Assembly (NCBI RefSeq): GCF_020283565.1
Contig: NC_060059.1
Coordinates: forward strand, 45,962,572 to 46,026,571
DNA: 64,000 nucleotides
Reading direction: 5' to 3'
Source of the DNA: Trifolium pratense
Lineage: Eukaryota; Streptophyta; Magnoliopsida; Fabales; Fabaceae
The notes under the pieces are model-generated. The model saw only the letters and a program-made list of their open reading frames with translations, was not told the DNA's origin and did not search any database. A program made the translations under genes and the position numbers. Below, piece after piece: positions 1 to 11,731 of the stretch; within the stretch, counting starts at the first letter, position 1; each line of letters begins with the position of its first letter.

Positions 1-2
1 GG

Positions 3-566
3 GTACCAACTAAGCATGCAACCAATGTTGCAACCAATCTGGGTAGATTTATATATGCTGTAGGAACCAAGGTTGAATATGATTATGGGACTTTTATCTT
101 TGATCAAACCATTAAGCATATTAGATCCACTGCTGTGAAAATGCCAATAGCATTCCCATCTCTGTTATGTGGAATCATCTTGGCTAAATATCCATACATC
201 AAGGTTGTGACTGACACTCCCAAGAAGAGGGAATCTGGTTTTACTTTTCACCACAAGCTGTTTGGTAATCATCATGTTGCTGATAATGTTGGAACATCTG
301 CTGCTGGAGCTGGCACTATGACCAATAAGGAGATTATTGCTGGTTTGAAGGTTCAATGTCAGGACATTGATAAACAGCAGGCTGAGCTTGAGGAAAGAAA
401 GAAAATGTTCCTGAAGATGATTGAAGGACTGGAAGCTGATGAGGTGCCTGTCAAAGCTAGTGCAAATGTGGCTGCTGCAGGTGAACAGAACAATGCTGAT
501 GAGGATGAAGGATATGATACTGCTATAGATGAGGATGATGACTCTGATAGCAGTGATGATGAATGA
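3..566 (+). CDS. Envelope-like / 'putative plant transposon protein' ORF, C-terminal part
   Basis: An open frame runs from base 3 to a TGA ending at 566, continuous with sequence left of the window, so the true start is not visible. It resembles the envelope-like proteins of legume SIRE elements. About 100 residues of globular sequence (around FPSLLCGIILAKYP) are followed by a short helical, charged segment (KEIIAGLKVQCQDIDKQQAE) and a strongly acidic tail rich in Asp, Glu and Ser (ending DDDSDSSDDE). No clear membrane segment is visible in this part, so a true envelope function is unproven. The pol genes that should precede it are outside the window. The function of this family in plants is unknown; the call rests on context and general resemblance. 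Confidence 0.6.
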   Translation, partial: VPTKHATNVATNLGRFIYAVGTKVEYDYGTFIFDQTIKHIRSTAVKMPIAFPSLLCGIILAKYPYIKVVTDTPKKRESGFTFHHKLFGNHHVADNVGTSAAGAGTMTNKEIIAGLKVQCQDIDKQQAELEERKKMFLKMIEGLEADEVPVKASANVAAAGEQNNADEDEGYDTAIDEDDDSDSSDDE

Positions 567-1239
567 TTTTGTAATCTTTTTACTATTTGTTTTTACTGCA
601 CTTTGTTATTTGGTTTGTGGGTTTCTGTGCCCTGAATTTTAGCACCTTCTGAGTGCATGGTCTGTACCTTATTTTACTTCTGCACTTTGGATATTGTACT
701 TTCCTGCTTTGGCACATTTTGTGGCTAAAAAGGGGGAGTAGTACTTTGATTTGTTTGTTTCTGCTACATGTTGTTGTGTCTTTTGTTATGACATGTGTTA
801 AGTAGCAGTAAGCAAGTATTCAGGGGGAGTAAAATTTTTTTTATCCTGAGATGATGCACAAGCTGATGAATTCAGGGGGAGTTTGCTGCTGAATGGATGC
901 TGCCCTGATTGGACGAATATGTGCTAGAAGATGTGCTCCCATATGTCACAACTTCTTTGATGACATATGCTTTGATTGATCATTTGCTCTGATACCACGC
1001 TAAGACAAACATGTTAAAACATTTTTGCTAACACATGTTTTATTTTGCTCGAGGCTATTTGATGATGACTCCGCTGCTTCTGATGCATATATTTTTCACC
1101 TATGTGAAATTTTGTTTAAAAGATGCTCTAACATTCCTTCTTTTGTGTAATCATGGTGATTTGAAGAAGTGCGCTTTTTATATCTCTCAAAGGTAATGGC
1201 CTGAAATTGTTTTAGCCAAAAATTGCCAAAGGGGGAGAT
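567..1239 (+). other. Non-coding tail of SIRE-like element with polypurine tracts
   Basis: No ORF is supported. Four G-rich purine tracts containing GGGGGAG occur at about 732, 822, 874 and 1228. The last (AAAGGGGGAGAT, 1228-1239) directly precedes the LTR and is the likely plus-strand primer; the others resemble the extra tracts described in SIRE-type elements. Confidence 0.65.
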
Positions 1240-2485
1240 TGTTGGATATTTGAATTGGCTTAATTTTGCTAAAACAAATATACTAACAAGATGTTGGAAA
1301 ACATGTTACAACATCATACTCCCTCCGTCCCAAATTATAAGGGAAAAAAGTCCATTTTTTTTGTCCCAAATTATAAGGGAAAAAATCATTTTCAAGAATG
1401 TTTTTCCCTTATTCTCATAAAATTAAATGCAAATTGCATTTAATTTTCTCTCTCTCCCCTTTTCTCAATAAAAGGCAACCAATAAAAATTGGTTTTACAT
1501 CTTCCTATGCAACTTATTCCAAGAAAAACCCACAAAAACATATTTCAAATTATCATGTTTTACTTTTTCTTAATAAGTGTGATTTTTTTATTTTCCCTTA
1601 TAATTTGGGACGGAGGGAGTATTTGCTAAGGAAATCTCGCGCATTTAATGAGAGCATCTGCTATATATGGAAATCCACTTAAGAACACGCTTATTGAAGA
1701 TTTGATCTGATCAGGAGCTTTAAGGATAAGACAAACTTAATGGAATAGCTGGATGACTTATCCTATCCTCTAAAGTCCCTTAAACATTTTGGAAAGTTTC
1801 TATACATTCTTGATGAAGATCAAAAGAGAATCAGATCACCTTTTATGACTCTCAAGGAGCGTCCTATTGATTCTGAAGCAAGAGGAGCATGCTAGTTCAT
1901 TATATATATGAAGACCAAGTTCAAGACTAAGTATCTCATTGAAAAATATTAAAAACACATATTGAGTCTTTGTTGAGTCTTTGTTTGTATTTGTTAATTG
2001 TAATTCTTACTTGTGGATTCTATAACACGAGTTAAGAAGTAAGTTTATTATTGTAAGGTTACTCCTAAGCTTTGAAGTACGGAGTTTACCGTGTGTGATT
2101 CACTTGAAGCTTTTAAGCAAGAGTGAAGTAGTGTCTTGGTAAGTTGTTGCCACATCATTCCCAACATTGTTTAAACAACACAGGTTGTGTTGTGTGAGTG
2201 GAAGTGAGATGGGATCTCATGTCTAGGAGTTCCTAGGCAGAAGTTGCATGAGTAGTGTCGAGGTTAAAAGGCGTAAACTAGGGGTTTGCTGGAGGTCTTA
2301 GTTTAAGGCGTAAATCCTAGGGTTTGCTGGAGGTCTTAGTAACTAGAACTATTAGTGGATTTCCTTCCTGGATTGGTATCCCCCAGAGTAGGCAGTTGGC
2401 TGAACTGGGTTAACAATTACCTGTGCAATTTATTTATTCTCTGACAGTATTTTATATGTTATATGTTATACAAGATGTGCCAACA
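1240..2485 (+). repeat. 3' LTR of SIRE-like copia element
   Basis: It begins TGTTGG after the polypurine tract and ends CCAACA, a 6-bp inverted terminal pair, giving 1246 bp including a 301-bp MITE. A TATA-like CTATATATGG lies at 1661-1670. The 5' LTR is outside the window, so the right boundary rests on the terminal pair only. A nearby inverted copy of the end (TGTTGGGACATCT at about 2514) makes the boundary slightly uncertain. Confidence 0.6.
1319..1619. mobile_element. Stowaway-type MITE inside the SIRE LTR
   Basis: Terminal inverted repeats start CTCCCTCCGTCCCAAATTAT and end with its reverse complement (…GGGACGGAGGGAG), flanked by TA at 1317-1318 and 1620-1621. This is the hallmark of Tc1/mariner-type Stowaway MITEs. 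Length is 301 bp, with no coding capacity. A second internal copy of the CCCAAATTATAAGGG motif lies near 1366. The insertion is younger than the LTR it sits in. Confidence 0.9.
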
Positions 2486-2782
2486 ATAGAAACAACATTA
2501 TTCATAAAGTAGTTGTTGGGACATCTTGGGCAACATCATTCTAGTGATACCAGAATTTCAGCTTTCTCTCGCCACGTGTAAAGGCTATCTAAATAGCACT
2601 CAAGTGGCTATTTACTTGAGATTTGAATCTCGAGGTCGTCGAAAGCCGTTGGATTTTCGCGCCTTTTCGTTTCTCTGGAGATTAAATCTGGGCCGCTTGT
2701 TTGTGATTGATGCGACTCGTTGGATTAAATCGACGGTCCAGATGGGGAGTGGCGCAAATTTTCCTGTACAGTCGCGTTGGCC

Positions 2783-3374
2783 TATATATAGGAGAGTGGT
2801 TTTCTCGTTTGAAACTTTACAGTTTCTTACTTACTTCCTCCATCGCCTTAGCTTTTCTGACTCTGATCCTTCCGGTGATTCACGTTTCTTTCGCTACTGT
2901 ACTTCAAGCATCCTTTTTCGTCTCCATTAATCAAGTAAGTGTTTTATCCTTAAATTTTGCTTTGGATTTTGCTTTAGCTGTTTGATTAAATAGGACGTAG
3001 TTAGTTCATGTAGTAGGTAGTTTGTAGTGTGTTTTCCATGTAGCATGCGTAGTTTTTTGAGTGTTATAGGTAGTGATTAGCACACTTTTCCCCCTAAACA
3101 AGGATTTTTACGCGTTTGGAGGCGAAAATTCGCTGTCTTACCAACTGACTTTTGGGTTTCCGCTTAAGAACAACGTCGAGCATATCATGCATTTCGTGCC
3201 CGGTTGTTTTATGAACTTAACGTTCGGAGGGGTAGCCCTGCCCCCTCTTTAGTTTCTCTGCGTAGTTTTCTAAGTTTATGTCGAGATCCTCGCCCTTTCA
3301 CTTGATTTGGCAGTGGAAGGGTGGATTTAAATGTCGAATTCACTTTTCCTTCCTCTGCTTTTTCAGGTTCTTGA
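2783..3374 (+). promoter_or_regulatory. TATA box and 5'UTR intron of the Tat-A antisense gene
   Basis: CTATATATAGGAG at about 2783-2795 is a good TATA box for plus-strand transcription. A splice donor (CAA|GTAAGT, intron from 2935) and a pyrimidine-rich acceptor (TTTTTCAG, ending 3366) give a 432-bp intron just before the ATG at 3375. The last 80 bases of the intron match the equivalent part of Tat-B (CCCTTTCACTTGATTT, GTCGAATTCACTT). Conservation between two copies supports a real intron. Confidence 0.65.
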
Positions 3375-5391
3375 ATGGCTGAAGGGTCTCCACGACAAGC
3401 CCCGCCTTTAGGTCCACAGCCGTCTTCTTCGGTTCACGTTCGAGTCGACCATTCGTGGGTGGCGGATGAACCTCGGGAGACGGAGTCAATTTATAAAAAT
3501 TGCCAGGACGATAACCCGGATTCTATGTGTACGGATATCCAGACCCCTCCTACTGAAGATTTCAAAGTACGGATCCCGATTGCTCGTCACAGGATTTGCA
3601 GTAATTGGGCGTGGGGGATAATTCCCATGTACGAGATTGCGTTCAAACACCTGGGATTGAGGCTACCATTTTCAGATCTCGAGGTGTCCATTTTCCACCA
3701 TCTTCACTTAGCCCCCTCCCAACTGCATCCGAACTCTTTAGCCTTTATCAGGGCTTTTGAGATGACTGCTGAGCATCTGTGTTTGGGTCCCACCTTGCCC
3801 TTGTTCTTCTATCACTTCGGTCTTCAACGAAGCTGTCCTTGCGGGGAGAAGGCGAAAGGGAAGCTCGTAAAAGGGGCCCCAAAACTCGACACCGAACACG
3901 GCTGGGTTTCTTTGATGCAGCGACAGCGCCTCTTTGACATGTATGCGGAATCGGTACGAGGATTCAAATCTACTTTTTATGGGGTCAGGGCGATAACGAC
4001 GAAAGGATGGAATAATTTTGTCCGCAGAGGACATCTTCTAGACGACCAGGGACGCGAAGTTCTTAATGACCAGGGGCATCCCATCGAGGAGGATTTCGCC
4101 AAATTCCCCATCTACTGGCGCAAAGAGCATTATTCTATGCCGACCAGTGAGTTTGTTTTTAAGTTGGGGGAGCTCACTCCCGAGGAGAGATTGGATTACA
4201 AGAAACTGAAGGAATTTGTGGAGGGCCTGCCTCCCTACCTTTTGTGCGATCCTGATGATGAGCCCTGGTTCGGGGAAGATGGTCAGAGGTTGACCAGTAC
4301 AAAAGTGATCGCGATGAAGGAGTTGATCGTTTGCGACACCCCAGAGAAATTAACCGCTTTTTGGAGTACGCTCGTAGCTAGCTTGTGTCTATCATTACGC
4401 TTTGCTTTTTACTTTGCGTGTTTTGATTTTTATTTGTATGTCTTATTTCGCTTGCTGACTGTTGATCTCATTTTCGCGCAGGTAAAATGACAAGTGCTTC
4501 TGCTGCTCTTCGCCAAGCCCGTGCCGCGAAAAATAAGAGGGAAGCGAGCAGTACTGCGGCGACTTCCTCAGCTCAGCAGTCCCCGACAGCTTCTGCTGCG
4601 GACCATTCCAAAAGAATCCGGTTGGTTGGGGAGGAGGACGCTTCTTCTCGTCGGGAGCAGGAGGTTGTGGACCTCGACGGTCAGGATGATTCTTCAAATC
4701 CCGGCCCTCACAGGTTGACTGCCGGTGTCCCCGCTGATGATTTCGTCCTCCCTCCCATCTATGCCCACGGCACCTTGCTGACTGGAGATACGAAGGTGAA
4801 GATCAACCCAGCGGATGAGGCAATCCTGACGGATATGGTTCCTGAAGCTCTGTGAAGTGAAATCGCCACTCAATCCATGGCTCTGCTCAAGTTAGTCGAA
4901 GTGACGACTTTCTTGAATGGCCGGGAGTGCAAATATCTGAAGGAAAGGGATGAAGCTCACAAGGAACTGTTGGTGCTGGAGCGGAGGTTAGCAAAGTCTG
5001 AGGCCTCCTGCAAGGGTTATAGAGAAGAGCACAAGACTCTTTCAACTAACCTCAAGGAAGCGGAGGATAGGCTCAAGACCGTGTCGGAGGAGAGGGACGG
5101 CGCCTTTCAGCAGGTTGAGAAGCAGAAAGCTACGATCAAGGAGCTGGAAGGGAAGCTAGTGGAGCTGCAGGCGACTGGAGTGGTCGAAGAGGGGGAGAAG
5201 GAGCTCGACCCTCAAGGGGTGTACGCTTCCTCCAGGAGTATGAGTCCAACATGGTTGCTGCAGCTACCTTCAGTTTCAACAACGCCGTGGCCCAACTTCA
5301 GATCCTCAACCCTGACTTGTCCGAGGAAGGTTTGAATGAGGATAAGGAAGTTATTGATGGCCGAATTTGCTCGCCTCCTGATTGTAATTAA
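3375..5391 (+). pseudogene. Tat antisense gene (aORF), gypsy-type transposon domain plus coiled coil, broken
   Basis: Two coding exons are inferred: 3375-4365 and 4482 onward, joined in phase 1 across a 116-bp intron (acceptor CGCAG at 4477-4481) so that the ATG at 4487 becomes internal. Exon 1 encodes the conserved domain called 'putative gypsy type transposon' in plant databases (core LRLPFSDLE, then APSQLHPNSLAFIRA). Exon 2 encodes a Ser/Ala-rich linker and a long coiled coil (heptads around 4900-5200). Breaks: an in-frame TGA at 4853-4855, after which the same frame continues, and a frameshift near 5215-5230. The shifted frame carries the family-like end to a TAA at 5389-5391. It runs opposite to gag-pol. 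Similar antisense ORFs are known in Grande and Retand; their function is unknown. The donor GTACGC is less typical, so the exact junction is an inference. Confidence 0.75.
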
Positions 5392-6031
5392 ATTTGTGTG
5401 CTTATTTGACCTGCTTGGGCTTTATGTTTGCCCTCTTTTGATGTAATCGACAATTATGGCCCCTCGCGGTCTTTTTATCTCAGCACTTTTTATTTATTTG
5501 CTCGCTTTTTTACCTTTATCTTCGTATTTAGATTTAGGTTTTATGTGGCGATTTTTGTGCGATGTTTTTGTTTCTAGCCTTCACTGTCTTTGCTTGTAAC
5601 TTTAACTTAAGCAATTTTCCAAACATTCTATACGCCGAGCTATTCGTGTCTTCGCGCTAGTGTGTGTTCGGACGGTGGTCATCGTTATGATAGCTGGTAC
5701 CATTGATGCCGAGCTTAGAAGGTGCGGGGAACCATTCTAAGTGTTTGGAGATGTTTATCCAAACTAGTAACGAGGAGAAGGGTTGTTGTTATGCTTTCCT
5801 CCTCGGGGTGTGAACATCCCATCGCGAGCTGGGGTTCTACCAGGCGTGTACTGAGGCGATGGCGTTTCGTGGTCTAGAACTTTCCTCGCCAACATCATCG
5901 AGCCCCTAATGTTTCGACTTTGTTTTATACTTTAAGATTTGTGCCCGTACCTAAGCACTCCTCCATTGTATAGGCGCGCTTCTCATTGACGAAGACACAG
6001 CCTTCGTCGAGGGACGGCTTTTGAGCTTCCC
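5392..6031. other. Shared 3' region between converging genes of Tat-A
   Basis: No ORF is supported. The plus-strand antisense gene ends at 5391 and minus-strand gag-pol ends at 6032, so this 640-bp segment holds both 3' untranslated regions. It is T-rich on the plus strand at its left end. Confidence 0.6.
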
Positions 6032-9000
6032 TCAACTATAGTACTGTTTGAGCTTTTCGGCATTCCAAGGTCGGGGAAGTTCTTTTCCATAAAGGTCTTC
6101 CAAGTAATACGCGCCGTTTTCGGTTTTGGCTCGGACTCGGTAAGGTCCTTCCCAATTCGCCGCGAGTTTACCCTCGTGGGAGTCTTTTTGATTGCGTCAT
6201 AGTACTAATGTACCAACGTCGAATTCTCGTTTGATGACCTTTTTATCGTGCCGTTTTGCTATTTTTTGTTTTAAAGTTGCTTCTCGGAGGGCCGTGCCTT
6301 CTCGAAATTCTTCCAAGATGTCGAGCTCTTCTCTAAGCATGTCTTGGTTATCCCCTCTTTCGAGGGGTATCTCTGTTCGGAATGAAGATGCCCCCGTTTC
6401 TACCGGAATCACTGCTTCTGTTCCGTAAGTTAATCGGAAAGGCGTTTCTCCCGTCGTAGAGTGCGGGGTTGTTCGGTAGGACCAGAGCACGCTGTGTAGC
6501 TCTTCTGTCCATTTACCCTTTGCTTCATCTAATCTCCTTTTAAGCCCTCGTAATATAACCCTGTTCGCAGCCTCGGCTTGGCCGTTTGTTTGAGGGTGTT
6601 CGACAGAGGTGAAATGCTGAGTTGTGCCTATCTTCGCCATAAACTCTAGCACTTTCTTGTCTGTGAATTGAGTCCCGTTATCTGTAATGATAACTTGAGG
6701 GATCCCAAATCTCGCAAGTATATTGCGTTTGAAGAATCGCAGCACATTGAATGTTGTAATGTTGGCGAGGGGTTCGGCTTCGATCCATTTCGTGAAGTAG
6801 TCGACAACTACTATTAGGTATTTTTTTTGTCCTGCTGCCGTCGGAAACGGTCCTAGGAGATCCATCGCCCACCAAGAAAAGGGCCACGGGGACGAGAGTG
6901 CCTTTAGCTCGTTTGGAGGGGCCAAATGCATATCCCCGTGTTGTTGCATTTATCGCATTTTTTGACATGCTCTTTTGCATCTGCTTGCATGGTGGGCCAG
7001 TAGAATCCTGCTCGCAAAGCCTTTCTGGCGAGGGAGCGTCCACCGATGTGTTGGCCTTTTATTCCCTCGTGGATTTCGCGGAGGATCGAGCTTACCTCGC
7101 TTTCCTCGACGCATCTCAGCAGAGGGATGGAAAATCCTCGGCGATACATTTTCCCATTAAGGATTACGTATGCGCAGGCTCTTCTTTTGACTTTAGCAGC
7201 CTCTTTTTTGTCAATTGGGAGGTTTCCCGTGTTCAAAAATTCGAACACGCGTGTCATCCAACTGTTGGCGTCGATTTCGTATATCAGGAATACCTCGGAA
7301 GGTTTCACTATACTCGGTTTGGATAGCGTTTCCTGAATAAGCGATTGATTTCCGCCTTTCTTCTTCTCCGTGCTTGCGAGCTTTGATAGAATGTCCTCTC
7401 TTGCATTGTGTTCGCAGGGAACATGTTTGACTTCGGCCTGTTTGAACTTGGTTAGTTTTTCCTTGATCAAGTTCAAGTATTCCGTGAGTCGCTCATCTTT
7501 TGTTTGGTATTCCCCGGCTATTTGTGATGCGACGAGTTGAGAGTTTGTGAATATCTTTATCTCCTCGGCTTCCATATCCTGAGCCAACCTTAACCCCGCC
7601 AAGAAGGCCTCGTACTCGGCTTGGTTGTTCGTGGTTAGAAAGGCGAGCTCGAGTGAAACTTCTATGAGCACCCCTTCGCTGTTTTCGAGCATTATTCCTG
7701 CACCACTCCCATGTGGATTCGAGGATCCATCCACGAAGATGGTCCATTTATTTTTATCCGGGGTAGATGGTGTGGTCATCTCGGCTACGAAGTCTGCTAG
7801 CACTTGGGCTTTTAAAGCCTTTCTGCTTTCGAAAAATATTTCAAATTCTGACAATTCGAGCGACCATTTCAGCATTCGTCCTGTCATATCTGGCCTCGCG
7901 AGGAGTTTCTTAATTGGTTGATCGGTTCGAACAAAGATGGAATGAGATAAGAAATAATGTCTTAACTTCCTCATGGCCATGACTACTGCTAAGGCCGTTT
8001 TTTCAATCTGTAAGTACCAGAGTTCTGGTCCTTGCAGAGCCTTACTCACAAAATAGACTGGTTTTTGCCCTTGCTCGGTTTCTCTTATGAGAACGGCGCT
8101 AATGGCCTCCGATGCTACGGCAAGGTATAGGTATAGGGTCTCCCCCTCGTTGGGTCGTGTTAGGACTAGGGGTTCGGATAATGCTCGTTTCAAGTGTTGT
8201 AGCGCGTCCTCGCATTCCTTCGTCCATTCGAATGCGGATTCTTTTCGAAGTAATTTGAATAAGGGTAGCGCGTGTTGAGCGGATTTTGCGACAAAACGAG
8301 ATAAGGCTGTGAGCATCCCGTTTAGTGATTGGATCGATTTTTTCGAGTCCGGTATAGGAAACTCAAAAAATGCTCTGCATTTATCGGGGTTAGCTTCGAT
8401 TCCTCTTTCGGTTAAGTAAAATCCGAGGAATTTCCCAGCTTTTACGCCGAACGTGCATTTTTCGGGATTGAATCTCATGTTATATTTTCTCGCTTGGTCG
8501 AACACTCTTTTCAAATGGGTTGTATGATCGACTTCCTCTTCGGATTTGATGATCATATCATCCATGTAAACTTCGAGCATGTCACCAATTTCATTACTGA
8601 AGACTTTGTTCATCATCCTTTGATATGTGGCGCCTGCGTTTTTAAGCCCGAAAGGCATTACGTTGTAATAATAATTACCGGATTCGGTCATAAATGCTGT
8701 TTTCTTTTTATCGATTTCAGCCATTTTTATTTGATTATAACCCGAGTACACATCCAAAAACGATAGTAATTTAAATCCTGATGAATTATCTACTAATTTG
8801 TCTATGTTAGGTAAAGGGTAAGCGTCTTTAGGGCAAGCCCTATTAAGATCGGTATAATCAACACACATGCGCCATTTTCCATTCGATTTCTTAACAAGTA
8901 CAACAATGGATAGCCAGGTGGTGTACCTGGCTTCCGAAATGAAATTTGCCTCGAGGAGGTCTTTTACAGCTTTTTCAGCAGCCTCCGCTTTCTCGGGAGA

Positions 9001-11458
9001 CTGCTTTCTACGCCGCTGGACAACGACACTAGCCCTAGGATCTAAAGTCAATTGATGACAAGCGACCTCAGGGTCGATTCCGGGCATATCTGCGGCGCTC
9101 CAGGCGAACAGTTCAGCGTTGTCCTTTAGGCAAGCGATCAGCTGCTTTTTGACCAAGTCGGGGAACCCAGTTCCAATCTTGATTCCTTTGAGGGGATCTT
9201 CGCCCAATGGCACCAGTTCGAAATCTCCGTCCGGAATTGGGCGGTAGATTTTCTTTTCAGCAACGGGGAGGTCCTTCTGCTTATCTTCGTGATGCTCCTT
9301 TTTTGTGAGTCGAGCATCGATGTCGACAGAAGTTCCAATAGTGTTTACCCCCGGGTTTTTCTTTGGTTCTAATTTCTTGGGGGTCACCACAGTGCTCAGA
9401 TTTTTCGCCGCAGCTTCAAAACATCTTCTAGCAGCAGCTTTATCCCCGTTGATGGTTGCGACCTGATCATCTTGGGTGTAGTATTTCAGCTTCAGATGGA
9501 TGGTGGATGACACAGCGTACATTACGTCGCACGAGCTCCCCTGATCTACGAGGATGCAGTGGACGTCGAAGTTCGCCATGCGAGCTCTCACCAGCAGTGG
9601 TATTTGGTAGTTTGGCGAGCCTCCAGGAACTTCTTCTTTGTAGAAGGTCAGTGGGTTGGAGCCTTCCTCGGGCTTAGAGACTGCGATGGGGTTCACCGAG
9701 CAAATGCTCTCCAGCTCTTCAAACTTTCTTTTCACTGACCTGATGGTGACTTTGCTGATTCCTCCCCCTGTTATTACCATTGCTTTGGGGAAATTTTCCC
9801 ATGAGCCATTCATATGTGCGTTGAAATGCCTCATGAGTGCTTCTTCGTCCGACCCTGGGGAGGGAAGGGGAATTTTTGGTGCTGAAATGGCGAGAGCCTG
9901 TGGGACTACGGCTCGGTTATTTTCCTGCTCGGAAACATCAATGGCAATGGTGACCTCTTGAGGCTCCCGTTGTTGTACTTGTTCGTTGTTCTGAACGTAT
10001 TTTCGGGCGTAGCCCTTCTGTATCAGAATCTCGATGGCGTCTTTCAGGTGGACACAGTCTTCGGTGACGTGTCCATGGCTTTTATGATAGCGACAAAATT
10101 TCGTCCTATCAGTATTTGCCTTCATGGGCTGCTACCTTGGGAAATGGATTCCGGCTTTTTTGAAGTCCGCAGCGGAGACTTCTGCAAAAATGCGATCTCT
10201 GGGAGCATTTAATGGGGTGTATGTTGTGAACTTTCCGCGTGGAGGTTTGGACTCTTTGATCTTATCCTCCCTTCCTTTCTCGTTACCTCTTCGCGAGGTT
10301 CCAACTTCATCCTTTTCATGGTTCCTGGGTTTTTCCTGAATTTTAGGCCTCCTCAAATCTATGGCCTTCTGTTTTTCCTCGTAGGCGGTGTATTTCTTTG
10401 CCTTTTCGAAAAAAGCGTCCAACGTTTTTTGCTCTTCGATCCCGACAGCTTTGGCAAAGTCGCTGTCTCGACGAAGTCCCCTGTCGAGGAGGTACAGTTT
10501 CATGCTCTCTTCGACCTTTACCTCGACAACTGCTTTGTTGAAACGCTCGAGATAGGACCTGAGGGGCTCCGTTTCGCCTTGAATGATGGCTTCGAGTGTC
10601 GCTTCCGTTTTTGGATGGCGCCTCGAAGATGTGAAATGGGCCCGGAAGCGGGCGCAGAGATCCGACCAGTAATCTACGGATCCCGGCGCCAAGCTCTTAT
10701 ACCAAGCCATAGCGCCTTTCCTTAGGGTCGTGGGAAAGAGCCTCTAAATTCTCAATGTGCTCGTCTGGATCCAGCGAGCCATCGTAAGTATCCATTGCCG
10801 GTGGTTTTTCGAGACCGACCGGTAGAGGGAGTTCCCGGATCCTACGGGAGAGGGGGCCTTGGTGGTTGTCCCTTTCTTCCGGGGAACGGTGTCTTTGGTG
10901 GCGAGGAGGATTGTCCCTCCTAGGGGAGTGTCTCCTCGGTGGGGTGCAGTTTCGAGATACTTCCTCGTTTCTCCTCGGACTCATCCTCCTCTCGCTTCTT
11001 CTGTGAGGTGGTGAGCGTGACCTGGAGAAGGTTCTGCTCCTCGCAGGTGTGGGTGAACGGTGAGCTCGGCGGGCTTGCATCGTCACCCTCGATTCAGCAA
11101 TTGCGTCGATTCGACGGCTTTGGGATTCGAGCCTTTGGTTCTGCTGCTCGAATCTTTGGTTTTGCTGCAGGATTAAGTCCGACTGGCGATTGATTGCATT
11201 GACCAGCGCAGCCATAATGTCCTGCACGGGAGCACCCGGGGGAATAGCCATTGCCGGAGTCGGTTGTGGCGGGGTGGCCACAGGGATCTGCGGTTGTTCT
11301 GGATTGTAGGGCTCATCATGCATGTTTTGCCCTCCCTGGCTGTCTTCCGTAACGGAGTCGAACTGGCCGTCCTGCGGGTGGTACGGCGAGTAGTCCATTG
11401 GTTGAGCGTTGTTCTCCGCCACGTGCTCCGGAATTTGGTGGTTATTGACGCCAGCCAT
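6032..11458 (-). pseudogene. Tat-A gag-pol polyprotein, multiply disrupted
   Basis: It reads from an ATG at 11458 down to a TGA at 6032-6034. Recognisable parts in order: Arg/Ser-rich gag N-terminus; Retrotrans_gag core (AMAWYKSLAPG, near 10.7 kb); CRYHKSHGHVTEDC (near 10.1 kb); protease remnant (DQGSS instead of DPGSS); reverse transcriptase with YMDD (near 8.56 kb); RNase H; archaeal-type RNase H (IFVDGSS, near 7.7 kb); integrase with HHCC, DNGTQF and an E-containing HPQTNGQAEAANR. Breaks seen against Tat-B: a small deletion with frameshift near 10.72 kb, a stop near 10.13 kb, a 231-bp in-frame deletion removing most of the protease near 9.52 kb, a 1-base loss after the integrase CDKC motif (near 6.95 kb), and a CGA-to-TGA stop at 6197. 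The C-terminus (GKLAANWEGPYRV) is still readable beyond that stop. Confidence 0.9.
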
Positions 11459-11524
11459 TGATCGCAAAGTGGTTGTTTTTGAAGGAAGTTTTTAGTTTTG
11501 GTTTGGGAAAACAGGGAAACTAGA

Positions 11525-11542
11525 TCCCCACAGACGGTGCCA
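11525..11542 (-). other. Primer-binding site of Tat-A
   Basis: On the minus strand TGGCACCGTCTGTGGGGA lies one base from the right LTR. It equals the Tat-B site except for one base (GCACC for GCGCC). The end TGGCGCC fits a tRNA 3' end; it resembles tRNA-Asp only partly, so the primer identity is uncertain. Confidence 0.6.
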
Positions 11543-11543
11543 C

Positions 11544-11713
11544 TGATCGTGTTGACCAGGAGAATGCGACTGCACCGGCGTTGAAGGTGGTTGAAAGCGT
11601 TGAAGGTGGTTGAAACCCCTGTTGGAGCGGAGGGGGGTTGTGTACCTGCAGGCACTCCGACGCTCAAGTCAGTTTGTGTGTGAGTAGGTTTTCTTTGCTA
11701 AAAATATGCATAC
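11544..11713 (-). repeat. Right (5') LTR of Tat-A, first segment
   Basis: It starts TGATCGTGTTGACC, comparable to TGATCTAACCTGTTGATC of Tat-B, and shares TGTACCTGCAGGCACTCCGA with small changes. It is cut at 11713 by the nested Tekay-like insertion and resumes at 14767-15047. Confidence 0.75.
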
Positions 11714-11731
11714 TGTAACAGCCCCCGGGCC

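Larger units (their letters stand above)
1..2485 (+). mobile_element. SIRE-like Ty1/copia retrotransposon, 3' part
   Basis: The 3' end of an element whose 5' part lies outside the window. In order it shows an envelope-like ORF (3-566), a non-coding tail with repeated GGGGGAG purine tracts (732, 822, 874, 1228), and a 3' LTR starting TGTTGG right after the last tract. This order (gag-pol, envelope-like ORF, several polypurine tracts, LTR) is known from the SIRE/Maximus lineage of plant copia elements. Its left part and 5' TSD cannot be checked. It abuts internal sequence of the Tat-A element, so it most likely inserted into Tat-A. Confidence 0.7.

Noticed and set aside
3..566. A viral envelope gene
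   Set aside because: No signal peptide, fusion or membrane segment is visible in this part; 'envelope-like' is only the usual name for this ORF in SIRE elements.
2474..2526. Alternative right end of the SIRE LTR at an inverted copy of AGATGTGCCAACA
   Set aside because: The TGTTGG…CCAACA terminal pair at 1240-2485 is better; the inverted copy may be a remnant of another element.
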